From positions 478,017,655 to 478,081,654 of the forward strand of contig CM062808.1 of the NCBI GenBank assembly GCA_031772625.1: DNA of 64,000 bases, read 5' to 3'. Source of the stretch: Pinus tabuliformis. Lineage: Eukaryota > Streptophyta > Pinopsida > Pinales > Pinaceae. Made by a program: the position numbers and the translations under genes. Below, one piece after another: positions 45,495 to 57,085 of this stretch (position 1 is the first letter of the stretch; each line of letters starts with the position of its first letter). Under the pieces are notes generated by a model that was given only the letters and a program-made list of their open reading frames with translations, made no database searches and was not told the DNA's origin.

Positions 45495-47450
45495 TGTTAA
45501 GATTAGGTATGTTCTATGCTAGAGCAATTTATTTAAATTTTCACAGTTAGCAATCACATTAGCATTACGATAAACTGCAGATAGAACATAAATATAAAAC
45601 GCAGAAGACAAGCCAAGACAAGAGGACACAAGATATGGCACGAGCCAGGGACAAACCCCACAATGTGTGGGGAAACCCTTTGGTCAAATCTTCTTTTATC
45701 TTCAAAGTTCAGCAGAGAAGGAGAGAGAGAGAGTACATTTACAACAGAAGTCAATACTTTGACTTATCTAGATCTAGCATAGATCATTTCGTATGATGAG
45801 ATCAGTTGAAGACATTCTGCTTCAACTGATTCTCAAGGTGACTCCTTCACCTATCATCGTGCTGCATCTCGTCCATTTGTTGCACCTTACTATGTAGCAC
45901 CATCATGCTGCCCATGATCATCATGCTGCTCATGCTCTCATACATCACTGTGCTGCCCATGATCTTCATCATGTTGCCCATACATCATGCTGCCCATGAT
46001 CACTGTGCTGCCCATACATCAAGATGTCCATGACTTCATACTTCATGCTGCCCATGATCTCATCATTAACACACTGCCCTTTATGACAGCAACTTCCAGC
46101 CTTGCTAAAAGAAAAACCCTTAAAGCCTGAAGGTTGTCTTATGTGCCACGCTGTCACCTACAATACTCAAAGGTTTACATGTTGTCCATCTAGACTACCT
46201 CACGCTGTCAACAGGCTTGTGACAACTTTTGAGAGACTCATCCTTAACGAGATCAGGATTGCATCTTAGAGTTCTGATATTATAACCAAGAATTACTACT
46301 GAAGGTATATGAGCTAGCAGGAGCTCAGATCAATACACAAATATATACTGAACTATACGTATGCCAAAATATACTTTGGCCCAGAACGTAGGAGAGTTCT
46401 AGCTGCATATATTGACAATGTATATGGTGCTCTCCATGCGTATGGCACTATTATAGGACTGCGTTCTTCATTAGAGGACTCTGTTCAAATGACATGACAG
46501 CGTAATTTCATGCTATGCGTATATCATGACTATCTTCCTTTACTGCAGTACTACAGCATGTATATTACTGTGTATATGCACCTCGGTTATATTACCAATT
46601 GCTGCGTATATGTACCTCGGTTATATTACCAATTGCTGCATATATGTATCCCTATTGCCTTGCGTATACATAGTCATGAACCCATACTGCGTATACAATC
46701 ATCGCCAGCATATATATGAACCCATACTGAGTATACAGTCATCGCCAGCATATATATGAACCCATACTGCATATACAGTCATCGCCAACATATATATGAA
46801 CCCATACTGCGTATACAGTCATCGCCAACATATATATGAACCCATACTGCGTATTTGAACAACATATCCTTGTCCCATTGACCTGTGTATGTTTTATTGA
46901 ACAGTGGAATATATACCTGCGTATATGTCTAAAGTCTACATATACCTGCGTATATGTTTCCCATTTACAACGGAATGTCTTCATGATGAACAACATGAAT
47001 TATCTCTTCATGAACTGTGCGTAGGTTAAGGCCTGCGTACCTTGTATTGGGTTTGTTTGTTGCTCATCCTCGTATGCTTGTAGCTTCCTGCGGTTAGGGC
47101 ATCACCCTTGAGCCAGCATATCTTTTAGTTCTCTCCTTCCAAAAACCCAGACGTGGAGAGGAGATCACCTTAAGAATACGTCTGCCAATTGACATCAAAA
47201 CTCTTCTATTTATACTAAAGCAAGGATGATGAATAGACACGTCGGTGGGCTTCTAGAGCCTACATAATAGTTGGTCGGCTTGATAATAATTTCATAAACA
47301 AAATAAATTCGTATCTCCATAAATACTTATTGGAATCGGATGATCTTTGGATCAATCCTACACCTCTCGACAAGAGGGATCCAATAAAAATATCAGCTGC
47401 CATAAATAAGCCGACCCACATGGAGTTTGGCCCTAGTTTCCAATTTAACA
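45495..47450 (-). repeat. 3' LTR of C2
   Basis: Minus strand TGTTAAATTGGAAACTAGG ... CCTAATCTTAACA. Contains the 40-bp minisatellite (46681-46856) and a duplicated 34-bp unit (CCTCGGTTATATTACCAATT..., 46582-46649). Confidence 0.92.
46681..46856. repeat. 40-bp minisatellite in the C2 LTR
   Basis: Four full units (46681, 46721, 46761, 46801) and a partial fifth, each CCCATACTGCGTATACAGTC plus ATCGCCAACATATATATGAA. The partner LTR has the same array at 51608-51783, so it predates the last transposition. Confidence 0.92.
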
Positions 47451-47526
47451 CTCCCTCTCAACTAGGGAGAACTCCATCTGCTAATCCATATGTCCGACTA
47501 TACTATCTCGGCCATCAGTGCCCAGC

Positions 47527-47835
47527 ACTGCTCAACTCTATTGGCTCTGCTCAGCTCAGCTCAGCTAGATCTGCTCTACTCTGCTCAGCTCTGCTGGCTC
47601 TGCTTTACTCTGCTCAGCTCAGCTCTGCTCTTCTAGCTTTGCTCTACTAGCTCTACTCTGCGCAGCGCTGTTGGCTCTGCTAGCTCTGCTCAGCTCTGCT
47701 CAGCGCTGCTGGCTCTGCTAGCTCTGCTCAGCTCCGCTGGCTCTGCTCTGCTCAACGCTGCTAGCTCTACTCTGCTCAGCTCTGCTCAGTGCTGTTGGCT
47801 CTGCTAGCTCTGCTCTGCTCAACTCTGCTGAACTA
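47527..47835. repeat. CTCTGCTCAG satellite inside C2
   Basis: About 300 bp built from GCTCTGCTCAG, CAGCTCTGCTGGCTCTGCTA and close variants, just inside the purine tract of C2 (its 3' untranslated end). Low complexity, no coding role. Confidence 0.9.
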
Positions 47836-47899
47836 TGAAGAAGAAGAATTGATCGAGAATGTCTCATACCATTCTTTATTGACCCGAAGTCAGACTCAG

Positions 47900-48215
47900 A
47901 TTGCATACCACTGGTCCCAGACCAGTCTCAACCGACCCAAAGTCAGCATCATAGTAGGTACCACTCCTACTACTGGTCCCAGACCAGTATCGCAGTCTCA
48001 GAGAGTGTACCACTGGTCCTAGACCAGTCTCAGCCGACCCGAAGTCAGCATCATAGTATGTACGACTCTCACTGGTCCCAGACCAGTCCTGCACTGACAC
48101 GAAGTTAGTCTCGGAGTATGTACCACTGGTCCCAGACCAGTCTCAGCCGACCCGAAGTCAGCGTCATAGTATGTACAACTCCTACCACTGGTCCCAGACC
48201 AGTATCATTGATCCC
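47900..48215. repeat. Tandem array of ACTGGTC hairpins inside C2
   Basis: About six units of roughly 50-60 bp, each with ACTGGTCCCAGACCAGT (7-base arms, 3-base loop) and most with CGACCCGAAGTCAGCATCAT and GTATGTAC. Units at about 47908, 47971, 48011, 48072, 48124 and 48186. Confidence 0.85.
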
Positions 48216-48339
48216 AGATCAATGGAGGACATCCTAGCGTAGGGAGTACGATAGATACAACGATGCGTCCATCGGTACTACTATGGTCCCTAACTTCATT
48301 TCCCTGCTCATTGATCAGATGAGAGGTACTTCCCATGAG

Positions 48340-48610
48340 TCCCAAACTGCATGGGTAGGATGCCTCGACAGGAGAACTTAATCAATCCTATCCTCACAGG
48401 AGAACACATCAATCCTGCTACCATCGCCATGGAGAACACATCAATCCAGGCTACCATGGAGAACACATCAATCCAGGCCTCACAGGAGAACACATCAATC
48501 GTGTTATAATCGCCATGGAGAACACATCAATCCAGGCCTCACAGGAGAACTAATCGTCCTGCTACACAAGAGAGCGAATCATCTTGTCCCACAAGAGAGC
48601 GAATCATCTT
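48340..48610. repeat. GGAGAACACATCAATCC array inside C2
   Basis: Six or seven copies of GGAGAACACATCAATCC linked by CAGGCCTCACA or ACCATCGCCAT, then two copies of ACAAGAGAGCGAATCATCTT. The third separate tandem block in the same interior. Confidence 0.88.
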
Positions 48611-48889
48611 GTTCCAGCGTGCACCACCAGGGGAGGGTGAGGCACCCTGTGGTCGTATGTTGCTCCATTAGAACTGCAAGCCCCCCAAAGCTCCCAAAGC
48701 TCAATGTATGCAGGACCCTTTTACAAAGGTCTCTCGACGACTCCAAGTCATTCGGGAAAATCACAAATTTGGTCTTTCCACGGGGCTCTGACCTGTACAT
48801 CATCTTAATGCGATGGAGCCTCCTTGATCATCGACTTACCATATCCCAGATAAGGCAATATTTGATGTCTATCTGCTGGAGCAATTGTC

Positions 48890-49790
48890 AAATACGGGAT
48901 TCCTCAATAATCGAATCCCATCTCTGGTTGTCACAGAGAATCACAGTGGTATTCATCATGCGTACAAACAGCTCATTGAAGAGATTCAGCGCCCAAACTG
49001 TCTCACAGAAGGCCATACTATCAGCAATGTATTCTACCTTGGTGGTGCTCAGAGTCACCGACTTCTGCTACCTGCTCATCCAGGATATCAAGGCAGATTC
49101 CAAAGAGAAACAACACTGAGAAGTGCTCTAGTGATCCTCCACACTGCCTGCCCACTCATCATATCATGTGGTTTCATATTTCCGGCAGTGTATCTCAATC
49201 CATGACAGATTGTGCCCTGAAGATATCTCAGAAGATTCTTGGCACCAATCCAGTGAGGCTCAACCAAATATGAGCTCACCATGCTAACTGCAACACATAT
49301 GTCCAGACGGAGGTTCTCCAAGAACATCAACGCGATTGAGTTTATGAAACTTAGAGGCATTTCCCAAATCAAGTCCGACATCACTACCATATAACTTCTT
49401 GAAAGTTAAAATCCTCGAGGTAGTCACAGGCTTGCAGCTTATCTTCCCACATTCAGAATCCAACTCCCTCTGTCTCCTATAAATGAGAGGGTTTGCACCT
49501 GTTAGACATAGGTGCCGGTAAGAGAGTTTTATCATCCACAACCTTTGAGTAATGGTTTGGATCGTTGTCACTCCTAGTGAATCTCAGCTGCATTAGATAG
49601 CTATCAATCCTCCCATACTATGCCCGAGGTGTTTTTCTTCAAGCCATAGAGGGATTTCTTCCACCTGTATACATGAGATTCCTTGATCATGATTCTCAAA
49701 CTCCTCGGGTAGTTCCAAACCTGTGAACCTGCTACATGAGGGGAATGGTCCCCTTATAATATTTTCCTTTGGTATATGTACCTTCATGCT
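48890..49790 (-). pseudogene. Copia RT/RNase H fragments in C2
   Basis: Minus-strand order: 49665-49490 gives WKKSLYGLKK and YGRIDSYLMQLRFTRSDNDP, the RT block after [11 protein letters not shown]. 49310-49160 gives LDICVAVSMVSSYLVEPHW and NLLRYLQGT, the RT/RNase H connection. 49085-48890 gives degenerate RNase H. Only about 750 bp separates the PBS from the RT block, so gag, protease and integrase are gone and the YVDD block is not intact. The element could not have supplied its own enzymes. Confidence 0.72.
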
Positions 49791-50419
49791 TCTTTTTGAA
49801 TTCAGGCATCCTAGTCACCATCTGACTCACAGACCTCCGGTGCTGAGTCAATGGAATGGTCCCCAGTGGACTTCCTGCAACTTGATACAACCCTGAACTC
49901 AAAAACATCTTCAAAAGATCTATTTTCGAACACGTACCTTTCCATCGATAAGTGCCACCCTGTAACCTTTAACTTCCATTCCGAGATGGACATCAGGTTC
50001 GATCAGGTACATAAAAGAGATTTTGGGGTTCCTTGCTTTTATGGAAGAGTCTACCATTTCCTTGATGACCTGCATTACCAGTCATTCTTTTGATCATTGA
50101 AGATGTCCCGGGAATGATTGTTATCTTCATCAAGAGATGTGTCTTTGCCATTCGGACACTCCTTCGCATAACAGCTGAACTTATTTCAACAAGGCATCTG
50201 CCTTTCCTTCCACCCTTAGATCCGAACTTACTAATGAAGTGATCTTAAGATGGACCATCAGAATCTTTCGCTACGCCATTCTGATAACATTCTTTGCTTT
50301 GACTTCACCCTAGGTGAATTATGAGGAACTCATTGATCCTTCTGTCTTGTCCCAACTGTCTTCGGTGATTGCTCTTTCACTCTTGCTTGGGCATTGTCTT
50401 CACCTGAGCTCTGATACCA

Positions 50420-52378
50420 TGTTAAGATTAGGTATGTTCTATGCTAGAGCAATTTATTTAAATTTTCACTATTAGCAAGCACATCAGCATTACGATAAAT
50501 TGCAGATAGAACATAAATATAAAACGCAGAAGACAAGCCAATACAAGAGGACACAAGATATGGCGCAAGCCAAGGACAAACCCCACAATGTGTGGGGAAA
50601 CCCTTTGGTCAAGTCTTCTTTTATCTTCAAAGTTCAGCAGAGAAGGAGAGAGAGAGAGAGTACATTTACAACAGAAGTCAATACTTTGACTTATCTAGAT
50701 CTAGCATAAATCATTTCGTATGATGAGATCAGTTGAAGACATTCTGCTTCAACTGATTCTCAAGGTGACTCCTTCACCTATCATCGTGCTGCATCTCGTC
50801 CATTTGCTGCACCTTACTATGTAGCACCATCATGCTGCCCATGATCATCATGCTGCTCATGCTCTCATACATCACTGTGCTGCCCATGATCTTCATCATG
50901 TTGCCCATACATCATGCTGCCCATGATCACTGTGCTGCCCATACATCAAGATGTCCATGACTTCATACTTCATGCTACCCATGATCTCATCATTAACACA
51001 CTGCCCTTTATGACAGCAACTTCCAGCCTTGCTAAAAGAAAAACCCTTAAAGCCTGAAGGTTGTCTTATGTGCCACGCTGTCACCTACAATACTCAAAGG
51101 TTTACATGCTGTCCATCTAGACTACCTCACGCTGTCAACAGGCTTGTGACAACGTTTGAGAGACTCATCCTTAACGAGATCAGGATTGCATCTTAGAGTT
51201 TTGATATTATAACCAAGAATTACTACTGAAGGTATATGAGCTAGCAGGAGCTCAGATCAATACACAAATATATACTGAACTATACGTATGCCAAAATATA
51301 CTTTGGCCCAGAACGTAGGAGAGTTCTAGCTGCATATATTGACAATGTATATGGTGCTCTCCATGCGTATGGCACTATTACAGGACTGCGTTCTTCATTA
51401 GAGGACTCCGTTCAAATGACATGACAGCGTAATTTCATGCTATGCGTATATCATGACTATCTTCCTTTACTGCAGTACTACAGCATGTATATTACTGTGT
51501 ATATGCACCTCTGTTATATTACCAATTGCTGCATATATGTACCTCGATTATATTACCAATTTCTGCGTATATGTATCCCTATTGCCTTGCGTATACATAG
51601 TCATGAACCCATACTACGTATACAGTCATCGCCAGCATATATATGAACCCATACTGAGTATACAGTCATCGCCAACATATAAATGAACCCATACTACGTA
51701 TACAGTCATCGCCAGCATATATATGAACCCATACTGCGTATACAGTCATCGCCAACATATATATGAACCCATACTGCGTATTTAAACAGCATATCCCTGT
51801 CCCATTGACCTGTGTATGTTTTTATTGAACAGTGGAATATATACCTGCGTATATGTGTAAAGTCTACATATACTTGCGTATATGTTTCCCATTTACAACG
51901 GAATGTCTTCATGATGAACAACATGAATTATATCTTCATGAACTGTGCGTAGGTTAAGGCCTGCGTACCTTGTATTGGGTCTATTTGTTGCTCATCCTCG
52001 TATGCTTGCAGCTTCCTGCGGTTAGGGCATCACCCTTGAGCCAGCGTATCTTTTGGTTCTCTCCTTCCAAAAACCCAGACGTGGAGAGGAGATCACCTTA
52101 AGAATACGTCTGCCAATTGACATCAAAACTCTTCTATTTATATTAAAGCAAGGATGATGAATAGACATGTCGGTGGGCTTCTAGAGCCTACATAATAGTT
52201 GGTCGGCTTGATAATAATTTCATAAACAAAATAAATTCGTATCTCCATAAATACTTATTGGAATCGGATGATCTTTGGATCAATCCTACACCTCTCGACA
52301 AGAGGGATCCAATAAAAATATCAGCTGCCATAAATAAGCTGACCCACATGGAGTTTGGCCCTAGTTGCCAATTTAACA
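50420..52378 (-). repeat. 5' LTR of C2
   Basis: 1,959 bp, minus strand TGTTAAATTGGCAACTAGG ... CCTAATCTTAACA. The PBS is on the minus strand at 50419-50406. Followed by TSD ctctt. Confidence 0.92.
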
Positions 52379-52642
52379 CTCTTTGAGTGAGTCGACAGAG
52401 AGAAGGGCTTCCAAATCGAAATCTTGTCATGGCAGAAGGAGCAGCGTTAAGCCTCAGCGTGAGGAAGAGCTAGTGGGACGCATTTTTTCTGCAAGTCGTT
52501 TTGCTGGGCAGAAAGACGTCAGAAGAGAGAAGAGAAGCAAAGTGAGGAAATTTTTCCTCAATAGAATTCCCGCCCAGAATTTTGTTTTCTTATTGGCTAA
52601 GTAGCAGCAGTTAGAAGCAGAGAGGAGAAGTTAAACATTTTC

Positions 52643-53492
52643 ATGGCAGAGATGGCAACCAGTGGGCTGAGAGATCACGACAGGTTGGATGGGGCATCCA
52701 ACTCTGTCATATGGAAGGCAAGGATCTCATTCCTTCTAGATGAGCATTCTCTCAAGTGCTATGTCGATAGTGTGATGGTTGTACCTGCAGATGTAGATCT
52801 GCTGAAGAAGAACCAGGCAAAAATGGTGAAGGCCAAGAGGATGATCCTGGATGGAGTAAAGGATCACATGTTTGTCACATCGCAAAAAGAGGGACTGCTA
52901 AGGAGATGTGGCATGCCTTGGAAACGCTATATCAAGGATCTTCCAGGCAGCGGAAAATGTACTTAGAGCAGAAAATGAAATCTGCACAGATGCAGAAGGG
53001 GGAGTGCATAGATCCGTTCCTCACGAAGCTTCACGAGACCCGGGACGAGTTAGTAGTTGTGGGGTCTGCACCTCAAGGGTCTGAGTTGGTTAGACTAGCC
53101 CTCAATTTTGTCTCAGATGAGTGGCAAGTCTTTGTCCAGAGTATCCTGGGCAGGGAAACTTTGCCGAATTGGGATGAGATGTGGGCATCTCTCAAGCAAG
53201 AGGAGATGAGGAGAGACTTGTTCAAGTGTAAACTTGATGAAAGTAGTAGCAATGGGTCGAAGCACAAGGAGGAGGATGAGAATGCAACCCTTGCATCAAA
53301 GGGCCAACAGGAGTAGCGGAGGCGGAAGAAGGACGTCTTGAAGATCAAATGCTTCAGGTGTGGTGAAGTGGGTCACTACGCATCACAGTGTCCTCTCAGG
53401 AAGAAGGACAAAGATGAGAAGCACGATCCGAAGGTTGAACCCGCGAAGATCGAGGAGGAGTTCGCCATGACAGCCGAGATACCTCCAGAAGG
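52643..53492 (+). pseudogene. gag: Copia gag of A3 (frameshift, split by D)
   Basis: ATG 52643 (MAEMATSGLRDHDRLDGASN); an inner ATG at 52652 matches the start in A1. A one-base loss in KDHMFVTSQ (about 52870-52890) shifts the frame, which then continues from ALETLYQGSSRQRKMYLEQK. A TAG at 53314 replaces CAG in sister copies. The zinc knuckle CFRCGEVGHYASQC is at 53350-53391. Element D interrupts after EIPPE at 53492. The sequence resumes at 60261 as RWDDLELYFERVTKDQ to a TAG near 60310, extending past the stop used by A1. It retains the six residues (PFLTKLHE region) deleted in A1. Inactive copy. Confidence 0.88.
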
Positions 53493-54691
53493 TGAAGAAA
53501 TTTCAACCCCCACTCCAGTTATCAGTTTTCCTTATCACTCCATGCATTTAGTTTTAAATCCAAGCATGATAAATATTCTAAAAACTGGAAACGACTATTT
53601 TTTGAAAACAAAAATTTAGAGATTTCACAACTGCTGAAATTGCAGAAATAAAACATAGCAAAATTATGATAGCCACACACAGAAATAACACAGCAATTTT
53701 TTGTTAATGTGACCCTAGAAAAACCCCCTACAACTCTTGGGGAAAACCAATTTGAGAGCTCTTCTTTATTTCTAAAAATAATTTTATAGAGAAACTAAAA
53801 TACACAGTAAAAATTCCGGCAACCACAAATTACAACTTATCTCAATTTCCATGCTTGAACTCCACCTCGAAAATTGTGCCAATTAGCAAATAGGCAAAGC
53901 AAAAAAATTTACAGCATTAAATGTTGTATGGCTTGCCTCGAAAAATGTTCCTAGAACTTGTTGTACAGACCGTACGAATTTTAGTAGTATGACTGCCTCG
54001 AAATTCATGCCCAAATCTTCCTCAAAATTTGTGCCCAAATCTGCCTCAAAATTTGTGCCCTTGTTGTTGTCCTTATTCCTTGATATTTGTGCCTTTCTCC
54101 TATTGTATAGTTTTGCCTTGGGACACATGCCAATAAATGTTGTTGCCTAGATTTGCTGAAATGTCTTCTTTCTGTTGTCCTTCACTTCCTCACTGCTCAG
54201 AAATTTTCTCCTTGCTCTCTCTTCTCTTTCTCTCAAATGCTCATGAAAGAATGAATTGATATTTTTCTCTTCTCTTCTCCTTTTACTCTCTAAATGACCT
54301 TTTGGGTTACTCTAAGATTTAATGGCTAAGATTCATTTAGATCTAGGGATGAGAATAAATGTGCATTTGATTGTCACTTTTTATCTTTTAACTCACCGAC
54401 TTAAATAAAGACCCACTTAGCCTTTTATTTCCATAGTCACTTTTTCACTTTCTAATTCTTTATTGACTTTAATAAAGTCACCTTTAAATGAGTGTAACTT
54501 TACCACTTATAAATTCGCTTTTAAATTAGAATGTAACTTTATCACTTATAATGTCACTTTTAAATTAAATTGACTTTACCACTTATAAAGTAACTTTAGG
54601 AGAAAAGTACAAATAAATTTGGACACTTTTCCCTAGGCCAAAGATCAAAGCCATAGGGAACCACTTGTCCTCTGGTACCCAAATTTTAACA
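53493..54691 (-). repeat. 3' LTR of D
   Basis: 1,199 bp; minus strand TGTTAAAATTTGGGTACC ... TTGAAATTTCTTCA. Repeats of ACTTTATAAGTGATAAAGT occur near 54480-54590. The inner flank is the purine tract AAGAGGGAG (54692-54700 on the minus strand). Confidence 0.92.
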
Positions 54692-55050
54692 CTCCCTCTT
54701 ACCGAGGAAAGTGTTCCCACCACTCCCATCTTGTCTCTGAAGTAGATATGCTTGCCCCGTGGTAAGGCTTTGGTGAAAATGTTCGCTACCTGCTCATTTG
54801 TGGAAATGTACTCAAGCTTGACAGCTCCCTTTTGGGCACAGTCTCTAATAAAGTGATACTTGATCTCAATATGCTTTGACCTATCATGAAAAACTTGATT
54901 CTCCATGAGTTTTATGCAACTCTGATTATCATAGTAAATTACTGAAGGTTTCATTGCCTGGCCAAATAGACCAAACAACATCTTGCGAAGCCATATGACC
55001 TCATAACAAGCCAAACTAGTAGCCATATACTCTGCCTTAGCTGAGCTCAA
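54583..55050 (-). pseudogene. Copia RNase H of D
   Basis: Minus strand: SSAKAEYMATSLACYEVIWL, then YYDNQSCIKLMENQVFHDRS, KHIEIKYHFIRD and NEQVANIFTKALPRGKH. These are the standard RNase H landmarks of Ty1/Copia pol (AEYMA, DNQSAI, RSKHIDI.YHF.RD, ADI.TK.L), which degrade template RNA during reverse transcription. The segment itself is uninterrupted, but a stop/frameshift separates it from the RT segment at about 55050. The frame runs on past the domain into the LTR and stops at 54583. The start shown is where the frame opens, not a real initiation site. Confidence 0.88.
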
Positions 55051-56491
55051 TGCAACTGACTATTTTTCCCAGGTGATCCATGACACAACCCAAAACAACA
55101 CCTGGAAGTACTCTTCCTATCTGAAGCACAACCTGCCCAATCTGAATCCGTGTACCCTACCAATCTCACTCCATCACCCTGTCTATAATCCAAAACAAAA
55201 TCCACAGTCCCCTGCAAGTAACGAAGAATGTGTTTTGCAGCCACCAAGTGCACTCTCCTGGGCTCACACATGAACTGACTCATAGTGTTAACTGCAAAAC
55301 ATATATCTGGTCGAGTGTTGACCAAATACATTAATTTACCAATCAACTGTCTATATAGAGTAAGATCCACCATCTCGGAATCAGAGGTGTGAAGCTTCTT
55401 CCAGTTAGTGATCATAGGTGTGGACATGGGTTTGCATTCCTCCATGTGAAATCTGCTAAGAATCTCCACAATGTACTTCCCTTATCCCAAGGAGAAATGC
55501 CCCTCCTCCTGCCACACCTCCAATCCCAGAAAATAATGCATCAAGTCGATATCCTTCATCTCAAACTCTGAAGCAAGATCTCTCTTGCAGCCCTCAATGA
55601 GTCTCTCTGCACCGGTGATGATCAAGTCATCAACATACAACACCAGAATGAGAGGCTCCTCACCACCACAATGAAGTATAGGTTCAGATCAGCCTCACTC
55701 TTTGTGAAACCCAACTGTTGCAAGTATGTATCAATCCTCGAGTACCAAGCTCTAGGAGCTTGCTTCAAGCCATAGAGTTGCTTTTTCAATCTGCATACAT
55801 AGGACTCCTTCCCATGCACCTCAAAGACCTGCGGCTACTCAATATAAAACTCCTCCTGAATGAAGCCACTGAGAAATGTGGTCTTCACATCCATCTGGTG
55901 GATTTTCCAACCCATCTCTGTTGCAATCGACATAATGGAGCAAATAGATGTATACCAAGCTACGGGAGCGAAGGTCTCCTCATAGTCAACTCCCTCTACC
56001 TGTGAGAACCCTCTTGCTACAAATTGAGCCTTGAACTTCTCGATGCTACCATTTGCAGCATGATTTATCTTGTAGATCCATCTAGAAGTAACAACTGATT
56101 TACCTTCATGCCTCGACACTACCTCCCAAACATTGTTCTTCATAATAGAAGAATACTCCTCCATCATGGCCTCTCTCCAGACCTGCTGGCTAGCTGCCTC
56201 CTCATAACTAGAAGGCTCAGAGTCAACAATGCTTGTTACCAATGCCATGTAACTACAGAACCGCTCAGGTGGTTTACTCTCTCTAACCTGTCTCTTTGGC
56301 CCAGCAACTGATGTGGCCTCGTGCAAGGTATCTTGAAGCCACTTGGTCTTCCTCTTCCCTAAGCATACTTCTCCCATCGAAGTGAAAGAATCCTCATCAT
56401 CATCAAAAGCCTGAACTCCTGAAGGCCTGCCAACTGACCTCATGACTAAATCTATGCTTGTAGACGCTGAAGTACCGTGAAAACTGTCCAT
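55047..56491 (-). pseudogene. Copia reverse transcriptase of D (interrupted)
   Basis: Minus strand, in order: W.EAM..E..SI..N.VWE (WREAMMEEYSSIMKNNVWEV), VTSRWIYKINHAANG, VARGFSQVEGVDYEETFAPV, GWKIHQMDVKTTFLSGFIQE, then a TAG where CAG is expected (about 55835). It continues [20 protein letters not shown] and, in a shifted frame, LYVDD (55626-55637, catalytic YVDD intact). The last part is FHMEECKPMSTPMITN, NTRPDICFAVNTMSQFM and DSDWAGCASDRKST. The polymerase would copy element RNA into DNA. At least one stop and two frameshifts make this copy inactive. Confidence 0.9.
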
Positions 56492-56527
56492 TAGTGGACT
56501 ACCCTGTGAGCTACTCTACGGACTACC

Positions 56528-57085
56528 CTACATGCTGCCCAAAGAACCACCCACCTGACTCTGAGAGCCACTGCTCACTGATGGACCTGACACTGTAATC
56601 GATGTACCTCCTGATCCCTGACCACTGGATCCCTGTGACTGACTCAACTGCTCCTGAGGGTTTGGTGACTCTGGATACTCTAACTCCCGTGACCTCCTAA
56701 AAGCTCTCTCCTCCTCGAACTTCACATCCCGCCTGACAACCACTTTCCTCTGCGCAAGAATATAAATTTGATAAGCTTTCGAGGTCTCGCTATAACCCAT
56801 AAAGATGCCCTTGTCTGCAGTGGGCTCTAGCTTGGTCCTGTTCTCCTTGGGGACATAGGAATATGTAAGGCACCCAAAGATATGAAAGTGCCCAACATCA
56901 GGCTTCTTCCCAGAAAAATCCTCCTCCAGAGTCACATTCCCCAAGGCACGATGTGGACTCCTGTTCTGCAAGTACACAGCAGTGTTGCAGGCCTCTGCCC
57001 ACAAAAATAAAGGTAACCCCTGATCATGAAGCATGGCTTTGGCAACCCCTAGAATGGATCTGTTCTTCCTCTCTACAACCCCATT
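56528..57085 (-). pseudogene. Copia integrase C-terminal half and linker of D
   Basis: Minus strand: ERKNRSILGVAKAMLHDQGL, FLWAEACNTAVYLQNRSPHR, PDVGHFHIFGCLTYSYVPKE, KLEPTADKGIFMGYSETSKA. This is the typical Copia integrase C-terminal region. A Ser/Gly/Gln-rich linker to RT follows and stops at 56528. It is separated from the catalytic half only by a TAG in PQ-NGVVERKN (family PQQNG: CAG to TAG). Confidence 0.88.

Larger units (their letters stand above)
45495..52378 (-). mobile_element. C2: Copia-type element with 2-kb LTRs and decayed pol
   Basis: Perfect TSD ctctt at 45490-45494 and 52379-52383. On the minus strand: 5' LTR 52378-50420, PBS TGGTATCAGAGC from 50419, about 2.97 kb interior, purine tract at 47451-47459 (AAC)TGAGAGGGAG, 3' LTR 47450-45495. 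The LTRs (1,959 and 1,956 bp) are very similar; differences cluster in the first 150 bp and the minisatellite. The interior has only fragments of RT and RNase H plus three blocks of tandem repeats. Confidence 0.92.

Noticed and set aside
46681..46856. Regular direct repeats resembling a CRISPR array
   Set aside because: Units are contiguous 40-bp tandem copies with no unique spacers, lie inside a retrotransposon LTR and recur in the partner LTR.
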